64,000 nt of DNA from Actinomycetota bacterium (GCA_019240215.1 JAFAYQ010000036.1:94869-158868), one strand, 5' to 3'. Counted from the first letter of the stretch, positions 19,200-28,609 are shown. Numbers and translations: made by a program. Notes: generated by a model not told the origin, from the sequence alone.

Positions 19200-20345
19200 A
19201 TGAGCATTGACCTCGGTCTGCCGGAAACGCCGCCGCGGCCGCTGGCCCAGCGCCGGATCTCCCGGCCGCTGATGGTGGGGTCCGTGCCGGTAGGGGGCGG
19301 TGCGCCGGTCTCGGTCCAGTCGATGGCGACCACGCTGACCGCCGACGTCAACGCCACCCTGCAGCAGATCGCCGAGCTCACCGCCTCCGGCTGCCAGATC
19401 GTCCGGGTGGCGGTACCGTCCCAGGACGATGCGGACGCGCTGCCCGCGATCGCCAGGAAGTCGCAGATCCCGGTCATCGCCGACATCCACTTCCAGCCCA
19501 AGTACGTGTTCGCCGCGATCGACGCGGGCTGCGCGGCCGTCCGCGTCAACCCCGGCAACATCAAGGCGTTCGACGACAAGGTGGGGGAGATCGCCCGGGC
19601 GGCCAAGGACGCCGGCATCCCCATCCGCATCGGCGTCAACGCCGGCTCGCTGGACAAGCGGCTGCTGGCCAAGTACGGCAAGGCCACCCCGGAGGCGCTG
19701 GTCGAGTCGGCCCTGTGGGAGTGCTCGCTGTTCGAGGAGCACGACTTCCGCGACATCAAGATCTCGGTCAAGCACCACGACCCGGTGGTGATGATCAACG
19801 CCTACCGGCTGCTGGCCGAGCAGTGCGACTACCCGCTGCACCTCGGGGTGACCGAGGCCGGCCCGACCTTCCAGGGCACGATCAAGTCCTCGGTCGCGTT
19901 CGGCGCGCTGCTGGCCGAGGGCATCGGCGACACGATCCGGGTCTCGCTGTCGGCCCCGCCGGTCGAAGAGGTCAAGGTCGGCATCTCGATCCTGGAGTCG
20001 CTGGGCATGCGCCAGCGCGGCCTCGAGATCGTGTCCTGCCCGTCCTGCGGGCGGGCCCAGGTCGACGTGTACAAGCTGGCCGACGAGGTGACCGCCGGGC
20101 TCGAGGGCCTGGAGGTGCCGCTGCGGGTGGCGGTCATGGGCTGCGTGGTGAACGGCCCCGGCGAGGCCCGCGAGGCCGACCTGGGCGTCGCCTCCGGTAA
20201 CGGCAAGGGCCAGATCTTCGTCCGCGGCAAGGTCATCGCCACCGTCCCCGAGTCCAAGATCGTGGAGACGCTGATCGAGGAGGCCATGCGCATCGCCGAG
20301 GAAGACGGCACCGAGGCGGGCAGCCCCGAGGTCACCGTCGTCTGA
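19200..20345 (+). CDS. ispG: 4-hydroxy-3-methylbut-2-enyl diphosphate synthase (flavodoxin/ferredoxin)
   Basis: A 381-aa [4Fe-4S] enzyme of the methylerythritol pathway, also called GcpE. The TIM-barrel part includes [18 protein letters not shown] and [14 protein letters not shown]; the C-terminal cluster domain holds the three ligands in [11 protein letters not shown] and [11 protein letters not shown]. An ATG nine bases upstream (19191) is possible, but MSIDLGLP at 19200 is preferred because a GGATGGGG ribosome-site-like run precedes it. Follows dxr and rip, so two isoprenoid enzymes flank the protease. Confidence 0.95.
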   Translation: MSIDLGLPETPPRPLAQRRISRPLMVGSVPVGGGAPVSVQSMATTLTADVNATLQQIAELTASGCQIVRVAVPSQDDADALPAIARKSQIPVIADIHFQPKYVFAAIDAGCAAVRVNPGNIKAFDDKVGEIARAAKDAGIPIRIGVNAGSLDKRLLAKYGKATPEALVESALWECSLFEEHDFRDIKISVKHHDPVVMINAYRLLAEQCDYPLHLGVTEAGPTFQGTIKSSVAFGALLAEGIGDTIRVSLSAPPVEEVKVGISILESLGMRQRGLEIVSCPSCGRAQVDVYKLADEVTAGLEGLEVPLRVAVMGCVVNGPGEAREADLGVASGNGKGQIFVRGKVIATVPESKIVETLIEEAMRIAEEDGTEAGSPEVTVV

Positions 20346-20389
20346 CCAAGTTCCAAGCCAAAAGCTCCAAGCCAGAAGCTCACAGCGAA

Positions 20390-20430
20390 AGGCGGGGTCA
20401 CGCTCAGCGTGACCCCGCCTTCGTTTCTGC
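20390..20430 (+). terminator. Intrinsic terminator after ispG
   Basis: A perfect 15-bp inverted repeat (AGGCGGGGTCACGCT / AGCGTGACCCCGCCT) at 20390-20420, followed by a T-rich run (TCGTTTCTGCTCTTT). It closes the dxr-rip-ispG unit and may also serve the convergent DeoR gene. Confidence 0.85.
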
Positions 20431-20446
20431 TCTTTCAGTAGCGCGA

Positions 20447-21259
20447 TCAGCCGCGGGCGGCGCGGACGGCGGGCATGTCTTCGGCCACGATGATCTCGCT
20501 GACCTTCTCCGACGCCGCTTCGCGGACACTGCCGGGCAGCTCGTCGTCGGTGACCAGCACGTCGACCTCGTCCAGGCTGGCGAACGAGCTCAGGCTGACC
20601 AGCCCCCACTTGGTGTGGTCGGCGACCACGACGGTGCGGCGGGCCAGCTTGATGAACGTCCGGTTGGTCTCCGACTCGGCCAGGTTCGGCGTGGTCAGCC
20701 CGGCGTCGGGGTCGATGCCGTGGCAGCCGAGGAACAGCGTGTCGAAGTGCAGCGAGCGGACGGTCAGGTCCGCCACCGGACCGACCAGCGCGTCCGACGG
20801 CGTGCGGATACCGCCGGTCAGGATGACCGAGGTGTGCGAGCCGTTGGTCGGCCGGGCGCTGCTGAACAGGTTCATCACCCGTAGCGAGTTCGTCACGATC
20901 GTCAATCCGGGTACGTCGAGCAGGCACTGGGCCAGCGCGAACGTGGTGGTGCCGGCCGAGAGGGCGATCGCGGTACCCGGCTTGACCAGGCTGGCCGCGG
21001 CGCGGCCGATCGCCGCCTTCTCCGGCTGTTCGAGCACGAGCTTGGCTTCGAAGCCGGGCTCGTGGCTGCTGGTGGGAGTCCCCGGCAGAACCGCGCCGCC
21101 GTGGACTTTTTCAATCAGGCCATCTCTGGCCAGAGCCTCCAGGTCGCGGCGGACGGTCATGTCCGAGACGCCAAGTTGCTGGGTGAGATCGCTGACTCGA
21201 GCGCTGCCGTCGCTGCGGACAGCCTGGAGGATCAGCGACTGCCGATGCCGGGCAAGCAT
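20447..21259 (-). CDS. DeoR-family transcriptional regulator
   Basis: A 270-aa regulator. The N-terminal winged helix (RHRQSLILQAVRSDGSARVSDLTQQLGVSDMTVRRDL is its span, about residues 4-40) is the DeoR type, and the C-terminal DeoRC domain senses a phosphorylated sugar (AIALSAGTTTFALAQCL; GCHGIDPDAGLTTPNLAE). It is divergent from the ABC importer at 22367 with a 1.1-kb gap, and is probably its controller or that of a linked sugar kinase. The effector is not predictable. Confidence 0.9.
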   Translation of the reverse strand: MLARHRQSLILQAVRSDGSARVSDLTQQLGVSDMTVRRDLEALARDGLIEKVHGGAVLPGTPTSSHEPGFEAKLVLEQPEKAAIGRAAASLVKPGTAIALSAGTTTFALAQCLLDVPGLTIVTNSLRVMNLFSSARPTNGSHTSVILTGGIRTPSDALVGPVADLTVRSLHFDTLFLGCHGIDPDAGLTTPNLAESETNRTFIKLARRTVVVADHTKWGLVSLSSFASLDEVDVLVTDDELPGSVREAASEKVSEIIVAEDMPAVRAARG

Positions 21260-22366
21260 CCGTAGCCTCCTCTTTCGTGCGGTGACGCCCCCGGGGCTGG
21301 TGCTCCGGCGACGTTGTTTCCGCCATCCGTCTTCACTGAGACGTTCACTTTCGCTGTTCGGTTCCGATTATGGCTGTCGGATACGAAGCGTGACGTCGTG
21401 ACCAGCTTTGCGCGAACGTGAACCAGTCTCACCGAGCTCATTCTGAGTTGCTGAGGACGATCATGTCCTATTTTGATGAAAACGGTGGGCCATAGCTGAT
21501 GGTTCATGTCGCAGTACGGTCAAGCTGTTGTCCCCACCCCCCGCCGACCTGCGATTACTGTGCGAAGTTAAACGAATCTCTTCTGAACACAGTGCGAATC
21601 TACTCAATCTCTATATTTCTAACCTATGTGCATGCTGAACGCATCCTCACAACACGCTGGACGCCTGAACGCAGCCTGCAGATAACCACCGGGTTCGCTC
21701 TCGGTGGATCACACCGCTCCGCTCGCATTGGTACACCGCCGTACGTTTGGTTGCGCGCGTTCCGGTGCGATGCCCCGCGCCTGCTGGCGGACTGGTGCGG
21801 GATACCGGATGCGCCATTCGCGCACTCACCCTCCGCGGCCCGCGCGGCCCGCGCCCAGCGGCGCCCAGCGCCACCTCGCCGTCACTCTTCGTCGCGTTCA
21901 GCCTGCTCCGGTGACGTGGCGATTGTGTTTCACGTTCGTTGCCCAACAGTTACTTGTTAGCGCTAACATCCTCATAATGTTTGACTCTGTTAGAAGCGAG
22001 GCACGTGAGACAGGGGTGGCGCTGTGGTTACATCGTGCCCCCCGAGAATCATGAGCAGGTTGTGCCCGCCTCCCGAGCGGCTCAACCCTCCGGCCAAGCA
22101 CCGCCCTGACCTGCGTCGGGACCGCTTTCGGCAGCAGTCGAATCGAGGCCGTTCGGTGCTTGCGTGGTGCCTTGACATGCAATCATGAGCGGCTTTAGCG
22201 TCTACGACGTTCCGTCGGGCTTTGGGCCTATGCCGGAACCGGTCGTGAATCTGCGCTATCCAGCCGCCAAATCCATGCCAAGCCGCCGAAATGCACCGGT
22301 GCTCTTTACCCAGCGGGTCCGGTTCGGGACAGCGAGTGTCCCGCAACAATTTCAACGGAGGTCCAG
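21260..22366. other. 1.1-kb less GC-rich regulatory region before the second sugar ABC operon
   Basis: This gap between divergent genes is visibly less GC-rich than the flanks, particularly 21300-21700 and 21900-22350. Short open frames here lack the strong third-position GC bias of the neighbours, so I call no gene. It contains a perfect palindrome and -10 box at 21955-21978, which implies a transcript leader of about 380 nt before the binding-protein gene. No riboswitch class was recognised. Confidence 0.6.
21955..21978 (+). promoter_or_regulatory. LacI-type operator palindrome with -10 box
   Basis: TGTTAGCGCTAACA (21955-21968) is a perfect 14-bp palindrome of the LacI/GalR operator type. 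Four bases later CATAAT (21973-21978) matches five of six -10 positions. The operator would sit between -35 and -10, a classic repression layout. The -35 is poorly conserved. The cognate regulator is not the adjacent DeoR protein by motif type. Confidence 0.6.
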
Positions 22367-23530
22367 ATGAAAGACAAAGTCGACCCGGTAGTCGACGAGG
22401 CCATTGAGCGCCTCAATATGCAGGACGGGCCCGCTCGCCGCAAGCTGCTCAAGGGGGCTGGCCTGTTCAGCGCGACCGCGGCCGCGTCGGCGCTGATTTC
22501 GGCCTGCACGTCGTCCACCAACAGCAAGGCGGGCGCGACCAAGGCCGTCGCCGGCAATTTCCCGTCCACGCCGAAGTGGCAGTTCTGGTTCGTCAATCAC
22601 GTGACCACGAACCAGTTCTTCACGCCGACTCAGTACGGCATGGCCGACGCCGCCGCGCTGCTGAATCTGCCCACCCCGAAGTGGGGCGGTTCGGAGACCT
22701 CCACCGTTTCGCAGATGACCACGTACATAAGCACCGCGGTCTCCGCGAAAGCGGACGGAATTGCCGTCGCCGTCATTGACCCGAACGCGTTCAAGCAGCC
22801 GATCGCGAGCGCCATGAGCGCCGGTATTCCGGTGCTTTCGTACAATGCCGACGGTTCGTTCTCGAACGGCAAGGCGGAGATCGGCTCGAACCGGCTGGCC
22901 TACGTGGGGCAGGCGCTGTACATCTCCGGCCAGCAGCTCGGGGCCAAGATCCTCTCCCTGCTGCCGGGCGGCGGCGACATCGCCATCTTCATCGCCACCC
23001 CGGGCTCCGGCAACATCCAGCCCCGTTACGACGGCGCGGCCGCGACGCTGGCCGGCAAGGGCTTCACCATTCACGAGGTCGCCACCGGCGCCACCACCGG
23101 GGCTGAGCAGCCCGCGATCAAGGCGTACCTGCTGGGTCACAAGAACCTCAAGGGTGCGTTCGCGGTGGACGGCGGTTCGACCGAGTTCCTCGGCACCCAG
23201 CTGAAGGCGGCCGGCCTGACCATCCCCAACGGCGGGTTCGACACCACCGGTTCCTCGCTGCCGAACATCAAGGCCGGCCTGACCGACTTCGTCATCTACC
23301 AGGACCCGTACCTGCAGGGCTTCCTGCCGGTCGTGTACATGTACCTGTACAACCTGTCCGGCGGCACGATCGTCCCGTCCGACACCGACACCGGCCTGTC
23401 GTTCATCGACAAGACCAGCCTCGGCAACTACCAGGTGTCCAGCCGGTTCCAGGGCCAGACCACGGCGCAGAAGTACATCAAGCGCCCGACCGGCGCCATC
23501 AACAACGCGCAGGCCACCACCAGCACCTGA
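22367..23530 (+). CDS. Sugar-binding lipoprotein with twin-arginine-like signal (second ABC importer)
   Basis: A 387-aa PBP-like protein. About 23 hydrophilic residues precede ARRKLLKGAG, a twin-arginine-like motif, followed by a hydrophobic stretch and the lipobox LISAC (Cys about 47), so it is likely exported folded by Tat and lipidated. The ligand domain (about 70-370) has the RbsB-like pattern KADGIAVAVIDPNAFKQPI and LKGAFAVDGGSTEFLG. A strong GGAGGT ribosome site precedes the ATG. It heads an operon with permease and ATPase downstream. Confidence 0.92.
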   Translation: MKDKVDPVVDEAIERLNMQDGPARRKLLKGAGLFSATAAASALISACTSSTNSKAGATKAVAGNFPSTPKWQFWFVNHVTTNQFFTPTQYGMADAAALLNLPTPKWGGSETSTVSQMTTYISTAVSAKADGIAVAVIDPNAFKQPIASAMSAGIPVLSYNADGSFSNGKAEIGSNRLAYVGQALYISGQQLGAKILSLLPGGGDIAIFIATPGSGNIQPRYDGAAATLAGKGFTIHEVATGATTGAEQPAIKAYLLGHKNLKGAFAVDGGSTEFLGTQLKAAGLTIPNGGFDTTGSSLPNIKAGLTDFVIYQDPYLQGFLPVVYMYLYNLSGGTIVPSDTDTGLSFIDKTSLGNYQVSSRFQGQTTAQKYIKRPTGAINNAQATTST

Positions 23531-23552
23531 TCCACCACGCCGACGGCAGCTG

Positions 23553-23583
23553 GGCCCCTTCCCGCTTCTCGCGGGCAGGGGCC
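23553..23583 (+). terminator. Intra-operon hairpin after the binding-protein gene
   Basis: A 13-bp stem with one mismatch (GGCCCCTTCCCGC / GCGGGCAGGGGCC) and a 5-base loop, 22 bases after the binding-protein stop and about 117 bp before the permease. Such a hairpin usually attenuates read-through or protects upstream mRNA, giving excess binding protein over membrane parts. Confidence 0.65.
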
Positions 23584-23700
23584 TGCCTGCCGCTCCGGCT
23601 CGCCGCGTAGCGGGTGTAAGACTGTTGATATGGCTTGGCCGTACCGTCCCGGGCCCCATCCGCGCTGACCGGGACCGCGTAGCACAGACGGACAGAACGG

Positions 23701-24753
23701 ATGAGCAAAGTGAGCGAAGCCGTAGAGAACCGGACGGACAGTCCGAGTCAGCCACCGGGCGCCACGCCCCCGCGCAGTAACCCCCTCAGAGCCGCGGGCC
23801 TGGCCTTCCTGCGCCAGCGCGAGGCGACCGTGCTCGTCGTCGCGATCGCGCTGATCATCTACTTCGCGGTGTCCTCCTCGAACTTCTACGGTTCGGCCAA
23901 CCTGACGACCTGGCTGTCGCAGGACTCCGCCTACATCATGATCATCGCGGTCGGCGAGGTGCTGCTGCTGATCTGCGGCGAGATCGACCTGTCGGTCGGC
24001 TTCATCTTCACGTTCTCGCCGTTCCTGATGCATTACCTGATCGACTTCTACGGCTTCCCGGCCATTTTGGCCATCATCATCAGCCTGATCATGGGCCTCG
24101 CCGTCGGCTGGGTGAACGCCTTCCTCACCGTCTCGGTCGGGCTGCCGTCGTTCATCACCACCCTGGGCACCGGATTCGTCCTGCTCGGCCTGGTCAACAC
24201 CACCTCGCACGCCGAGGCGGTGCCGATCCCGGCGTCGGTGACCGGCATCGGGCACTGGATCGGCTCCGGCACCTGGTCCGAGTTCATCTGGGCGGTGATC
24301 CTCGTCATCCTCGGCCACATCCTGCTGACCCGGACCAAGTGGGGCCTGCACACGATCTCGGCCGGCGGCAACCTGCTCGGTGCCCAGGAAGCGGGCATCA
24401 AGGTCAACCGCATCAAGTACGGCAACTTCATGCTCACCGGCCTGCTCGGTGCGTTCGTCGGCCTCCAGGTGGCGTTCCAGACCAACACCATCGACCCCAC
24501 GGCCGGCGGCTACCAGCCGATGTTCTACGCGGTCACCGCCGCCGTCATCGGCGGCACCGCCATGCTCGGCGGGGTCGGCACGATCCTCGGCGCCGCCCTC
24601 GGCGCGATCGTGCTGGGCACGCTGACCGACGGGTTCAGCATCCTCGGCGTCAGCGCCAACCCGCTGGACATCATCTTCGGCGGCGCCATCCTGGTCGCCA
24701 TGATCGCCAACGTGCAGCTGGCACGGCTACGGGAAGCAGGACGAAGCGTATGA
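23701..24753 (+). CDS. Sugar ABC importer permease, second system
   Basis: A 350-aa RbsC/BPD_transp_2 permease with about ten spans. Landmarks are ICGEIDLSVGFIFTF (about 92-106), VNAFLTVSVGLPSFITTLGTGFVLLG, and the loop HTISAGGNLLGAQEAGIKVNRIK. An N-terminal soluble lead of about 40 residues precedes the first span. It overlaps the ATPase gene by four bases. It is a paralogue of the permease at 10741 but from an operon with a different gene order. Confidence 0.92.
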   Translation: MSKVSEAVENRTDSPSQPPGATPPRSNPLRAAGLAFLRQREATVLVVAIALIIYFAVSSSNFYGSANLTTWLSQDSAYIMIIAVGEVLLLICGEIDLSVGFIFTFSPFLMHYLIDFYGFPAILAIIISLIMGLAVGWVNAFLTVSVGLPSFITTLGTGFVLLGLVNTTSHAEAVPIPASVTGIGHWIGSGTWSEFIWAVILVILGHILLTRTKWGLHTISAGGNLLGAQEAGIKVNRIKYGNFMLTGLLGAFVGLQVAFQTNTIDPTAGGYQPMFYAVTAAVIGGTAMLGGVGTILGAALGAIVLGTLTDGFSILGVSANPLDIIFGGAILVAMIANVQLARLREAGRSV

Positions 24754-25586
24754 CCACCACCTCATCGGACGCGGCGGCGGCCGCCTCGGCCGCCAGCGGC
24801 GACATCCTGCGGGCCGAGCACATCTCCAAGAAGTACGGCGCGGTGACCGCTCTGACCGACGTCAACCTGCACCTGGGCCGGGGTGAGGTCCTCGGCCTGC
24901 TCGGCGACAACGGCGCGGGCAAGTCCACGCTGCTGAAGATCCTCTGCGGCTTCCAGCCCCCGACCACCGGCAAGCTCTTCCTGGAGGGCCAGGAGGTCGA
25001 GTTCAAGGGCGTCGACGACGCCCGCGCGCGCGGCATCGACGCCGTCTACCAGGACCTCGCCCTGGTCAACCAGCTCACCGTCTACCACAACATGTTCCTG
25101 AACCGGGAACGGACCAACGGCGTCCTGCTCAACAACCGGGTGATGAAGCGGCTGGCCCGCGAGCACCTGGACGAGATGGGCATCCGCATCCCGTCGGTCA
25201 ACGTCGAGGTGGCCAAGCTGTCCGGTGGCCAGCGCCAGGCCATCGCGGTGGCCCGCTCGGTCTTCTCCAACCCCAAGATCCTGCTGCTGGACGAGCCGCT
25301 GGCGGCGATGGGGGTCAAGGAGGGCGCGATCATCCTCGACCTGGTCCGCCAGCTCAAGGAGCAGGGCCAGGTCTCGATCATCATCATCGCCCACAACTAC
25401 GGCCAGGTGCTCGAGGTGTGCGACCGGGTCAACCTGGTCCAGCACGGTGAGATCACCTTCGACAAGCGCAGCGCCGACACCTCGGTGACCGAGCTGACCG
25501 ACATCGTGGTGGCCGAGTACCGCAAGGCGCTGGAGGAACGCCACCGCCTGGACCAGCAGCCGCCGTCGACCACGAACGGCCGCTGA
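24750..25586 (+). CDS. Sugar ABC importer ATPase, second system (single domain)
   Basis: A 278-aa ATPase with Walker A GDNGAGKST (52-60), VYQDLALV Q-loop, LSGGQRQAIAVARSV signature and Walker B ILLLDEPLAAMG. As in the first system it has one ATPase domain and must dimerise. The ATG overlaps the permease stop (ATGA). It ends at a terminator, closing a binding protein-permease-ATPase operon probably for a pentose- or hexose-type sugar. Confidence 0.92.
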   Translation: MTTTSSDAAAAASAASGDILRAEHISKKYGAVTALTDVNLHLGRGEVLGLLGDNGAGKSTLLKILCGFQPPTTGKLFLEGQEVEFKGVDDARARGIDAVYQDLALVNQLTVYHNMFLNRERTNGVLLNNRVMKRLAREHLDEMGIRIPSVNVEVAKLSGGQRQAIAVARSVFSNPKILLLDEPLAAMGVKEGAIILDLVRQLKEQGQVSIIIIAHNYGQVLEVCDRVNLVQHGEITFDKRSADTSVTELTDIVVAEYRKALEERHRLDQQPPSTTNGR

Positions 25587-25612
25587 CTCCGCCCGCTCCG
25601 CCCGCACGACGT

Positions 25613-25646
25613 GAGGCCCGGGTCACCGTCTGGTGGCCCGGGCCTC
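25613..25646 (+). terminator. Terminator of the second sugar ABC operon
   Basis: GAGGCCCGGGTCACC pairs with GGTGGCCCGGGCCTC over 15 positions with a single T:G wobble and a 4-base loop, 26 bases after the ATPase stop. Confidence 0.7.
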
Positions 25647-25669
25647 ATTGCGTCCGCGGTTCGGGTTAG

Positions 25670-27286
25670 ATGGCATCCATGCCTCGGATCCTGCTCCGCC
25701 GCTTCCTGCCCCTGATCCTCGCGCTGGTCGCCGCGGCCGCGCTGGCCGCCTGCACCTCCAGCAAGGCGACCTCGACGCCGGCCAGTACCAGCAGTGGGTC
25801 CAGTAGCGGGGCCGGTAGCGGGGCCAGCGGCGGTGGCTCCAGCGGGGCCGGGGTCGGCTCGGTCAGCTGGCGGGGCTGCAACGTCAGCGGCGTGGTCGGG
25901 ACCAGCATGAAGTGCGCCAACCTGTCCGTGCCGCTCAACTACAGCGACCCCAGCGGCCGCAAGATCACCCTCGCGCTGGCCGAGGTGCCGGCCAGCGTCC
26001 CGGCCAGCCAGCAGCTGGGCGACCTGCTGGTCAACCCGGGTGGCCCCGGGGCCAGCGGCCTGTCGCTGGCCGCGGAGGCCGCCCAGCTGCTGAACGCCAA
26101 GGTGGCCCGCCGCTACAACATCATCGGCTTCGACCCCCGCGGCGTCGGCTCCTCGGTGCCCGCCCTGCACTGCGACACCAGCTTCTTCTCCGGCGTCCGG
26201 CCCAACTACATCCCGGCCAACGCCGCCGCCGAGCAGGTACTGGAGAACCGGGCCAAGACCTACGCCCAGGACTGCGAGAAGCAGTTCGGCTGGTTTCTGC
26301 CCTACCTGACCACCAAGGACACCGCCCGCGACATGGACTCGATCCGGACCGCGCTCGGCCAGTCCAAGATCAGCTACTACGCCTTCTCCTACGGCACCTA
26401 CATCGGCCAGGTCTACGCCACGATGTTCCCCACCCACGTCAAGCGGATGGTGCTGGACAGCACGGTCGACCCGTCCGGCATCTGGTACACCGACAACATC
26501 GAGCAGGACTACGCCTTCCAGGGCCGCCAGGAGGCGTTCTTCGCCTGGATGGCCAAGTACGACAGCAGCTACGGCCTCGGCACCACCGCCGCCCAGGTGC
26601 AGACGGCCTACTACGACGCCCGCAACAAGCTGCTGGCCCACCCGATCGACGGGTCCAACGGCCAGCCGCTGATCGGCGCCGACGAGCTGGACGACACCTT
26701 CCTGCAGGGTGGCTACGACGACGAGCTGTGGCCGGGGCTGGCCCAGGCGCTGTCGGCCTACCTGCGGCAGGGCTCGACCAGCGCCCTGGTCAGCCAGTAC
26801 CAGCAGAACGGGGCCCAGAACGAGAACGAGTTCGCCATCTACAACGCCGTGCAGTGTTCCGACGTCAACTGGCCCCGGAGCTGGGCCAAGTGGGACAGCG
26901 ACACCCGCAAGGTGTACGCCACCGCGCCGTTCCAGGCCTGGGACAACGCCTGGTACAACGCCGCCTGCGTGTACTGGCCGGTGAAGGGCCCGGCCACCCC
27001 GATGAAGATCGGCGCCCCGGGGCTGCCCGGCATCCTGATGCTGCAGGGCACGCTCGACCCGGCCACCCCCTACGCCGGCGCCCAGGTCGCCCACTCCGAC
27101 CTGCCGACGGCCAGGATGGTGGTCGTCGAGGGCGGCGGCAACCACGGCCAGTCGCTGGAGATCCCGCCCGACAACTGCGTGCAGAACTACCTGAACAACT
27201 ACCTCGCCAGCGGCGCCCTGCCGTCGGGGACCGGGCCGGTCGACGCCACCTGCGCGCCCGTCGCCGCGCCCAACCCGGCCAGCTGA
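25670..27286 (+). CDS. Secreted alpha/beta-hydrolase lipoprotein, tripeptidyl aminopeptidase-like
   Basis: A 538-aa exported serine hydrolase. The signal peptide ends in the lipobox LAAC (Cys28), followed by a Ser/Gly linker to about 65. The oxyanion region VNPGGPGASG (121-130) and nucleophile elbow AFSYGT (Ser240) are those of the Streptomyces Tap/SlpD-E family; the C-terminal TAP-like domain has LDPATPYAGAQ and a catalytic His in GGNHGQS. It likely trims tripeptides from secreted proteins. An in-frame ATG nine bases later is an alternative start; no ribosome site is clear. Confidence 0.9.
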   Translation: MASMPRILLRRFLPLILALVAAAALAACTSSKATSTPASTSSGSSSGAGSGASGGGSSGAGVGSVSWRGCNVSGVVGTSMKCANLSVPLNYSDPSGRKITLALAEVPASVPASQQLGDLLVNPGGPGASGLSLAAEAAQLLNAKVARRYNIIGFDPRGVGSSVPALHCDTSFFSGVRPNYIPANAAAEQVLENRAKTYAQDCEKQFGWFLPYLTTKDTARDMDSIRTALGQSKISYYAFSYGTYIGQVYATMFPTHVKRMVLDSTVDPSGIWYTDNIEQDYAFQGRQEAFFAWMAKYDSSYGLGTTAAQVQTAYYDARNKLLAHPIDGSNGQPLIGADELDDTFLQGGYDDELWPGLAQALSAYLRQGSTSALVSQYQQNGAQNENEFAIYNAVQCSDVNWPRSWAKWDSDTRKVYATAPFQAWDNAWYNAACVYWPVKGPATPMKIGAPGLPGILMLQGTLDPATPYAGAQVAHSDLPTARMVVVEGGGNHGQSLEIPPDNCVQNYLNNYLASGALPSGTGPVDATCAPVAAPNPAS

Positions 27287-27337
27287 GGCCGCCCGACCCA
27301 GCCGACCGGGGCCGGCTGACTCCGCTACGCTGGTGTC

Positions 27338-28195
27338 GTGCTCCGCGTGAAACCGGCGCGGCCCGGGCCGCTGCGCATACTCGACGATCGCGATCGCGAT
27401 GAGGTGCTCAGGATCTGTGACGCCGAGCCGGTCACGAACGTGTTCGTCGGCGCCCGGGTGCACGCGGTCGGCCTCAACCCGGCCCGGCTGGGCGCCCAGA
27501 TCTGGGGCCACTACACCGGCGGGCGGCTGACCTCGCTCTGCTACGCGGGCGCCAACCTGGTCCCGGTGGCCGCCACCCCGGCCGCGGTGGCCGCGTTCGC
27601 CGAGCGCGCCCGCGCCCAGGGCCGCCGTTGCTCCTCGCTGGTCGGCTCCGAGCCCGCCGTCGCCGAGCTGTGGCGACGCCTGGAGCCGCACTGGGGCCCG
27701 CCCCGCGAGGTCCGTGCGGTCCAGCCGGTGCTGGCCATCTCCGGCCCGGCCGCCGTGCCCGCCGATCACCTGGTCCGCCGGGTCCGCCCCGACGAGCTCA
27801 ACATCCTGATGCCGGCCTGCGTCGCCATGTTCACCGAGGAGGTCGGCGTCTCCCCGATCGGCGGCGACGGCGGCGCCACCTACCGCGCCCGGGTGTCGGA
27901 ACTGATCCGGGCCGGCCGCGCGTTCGCCCGCATCGAAGACGGCCAGGTCATCTTCAAGGCCGAGGTCGGCTCGGTCACCCCGCACGCCTGCCAGGTCCAG
28001 GGCGTCTGGGTCAACCCGTCCCGCCGCGGCGAAGGCCTGGCCGCCGCGGGCATGGCCACCGTGGTCGCCGAGGCCCAGCGCACCATCGCCCCGGTCGTGT
28101 CGCTGTACGTCAACGACTTCAACACCCCCGCCCGGGCCGCCTACCGCACCGCCGGCTTCACCCAGGTCGACACCTTCATGTCGGTCCTCTTCTAA
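27338..28195 (+). CDS. GNAT acetyltransferase of the Rv2867c type (DUF4081 + GNAT)
   Basis: A 285-aa protein with an N-terminal DUF4081-like domain (RILDDRDRDEVLRICDAEPVTNVFVGARV) and a C-terminal GNAT domain with QGVWVNPSRRGEGLAAAGMATVV and the ending YVNDFNTPARAAYRTAGF. In mycobacteria the homologue follows ispG directly; here a regulator, a sugar importer and a peptidase separate them. A GTG start is used. The substrate is unknown. Confidence 0.88.
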   Translation: MLRVKPARPGPLRILDDRDRDEVLRICDAEPVTNVFVGARVHAVGLNPARLGAQIWGHYTGGRLTSLCYAGANLVPVAATPAAVAAFAERARAQGRRCSSLVGSEPAVAELWRRLEPHWGPPREVRAVQPVLAISGPAAVPADHLVRRVRPDELNILMPACVAMFTEEVGVSPIGGDGGATYRARVSELIRAGRAFARIEDGQVIFKAEVGSVTPHACQVQGVWVNPSRRGEGLAAAGMATVVAEAQRTIAPVVSLYVNDFNTPARAAYRTAGFTQVDTFMSVLF

Positions 28196-28302
28196 CCCGG
28201 CCCGCCAGCGGCGAACCTGCCCCGAACCCCACCGGCCCCACTGCACCGCTCGCCCCACCCGGCTGCGCCTGCGCTCTTTATCTCCCGTGACCGGACAGCC
28301 CC

Positions 28303-28320
28303 CCGCCGTACTCCGGTCCC
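28303..28320. repeat. Intergenic 18-bp repeat, copy 1
   Basis: CCGCCGTACTCCGGTCCC occurs here and at 48685-48702 and 48733-48750. Flanks also resemble the 48.6-kb copy: CCCGTGACCGG about ten bases upstream and (C)CTCCGGTCCCG just downstream, so the repeated unit is longer than 18 bp. Confidence 0.7.
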
Positions 28321-28609
28321 CGCTCCGGTCCCGGTCCTGCTCACCCCGGCCCGCCGTCGCCCCGGTCCGCCGGTAGGCCCCGCCGCCAGCGCTCACCCGG
28401 GCTGCCGGGCCCGGCTCTGGCCTCCGCTGGCACCGCGACACGGTGTAGGTTGCGGTCCTGAATCGGCGTCCTTCGGCCGTGGCCGCATCCTGCGTCACAC
28501 CTGCCGTTGGTCCCAGGTGCCTCGCGGCTTGGTGCGCGACGCGCGCCCGTCCAGCCCCCGAGTCACATGCACCACCGGAGCCTCAGCACCAGGGGTGGCC
28601 TCCCGGTTT

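Noticed and set aside
21499..21960. A 153-codon plus-strand frame in the less GC-rich region
   Set aside because: No third-position GC bias, no domain, several overlapping frames; treated as non-coding.
22185..22370. A 61-codon frame whose stop overlaps the binding-protein ATG, like a leader peptide
   Set aside because: About one third of its third codon positions are A or T, unlike nearby genes; no ribosome site. The overlap is probably accidental.
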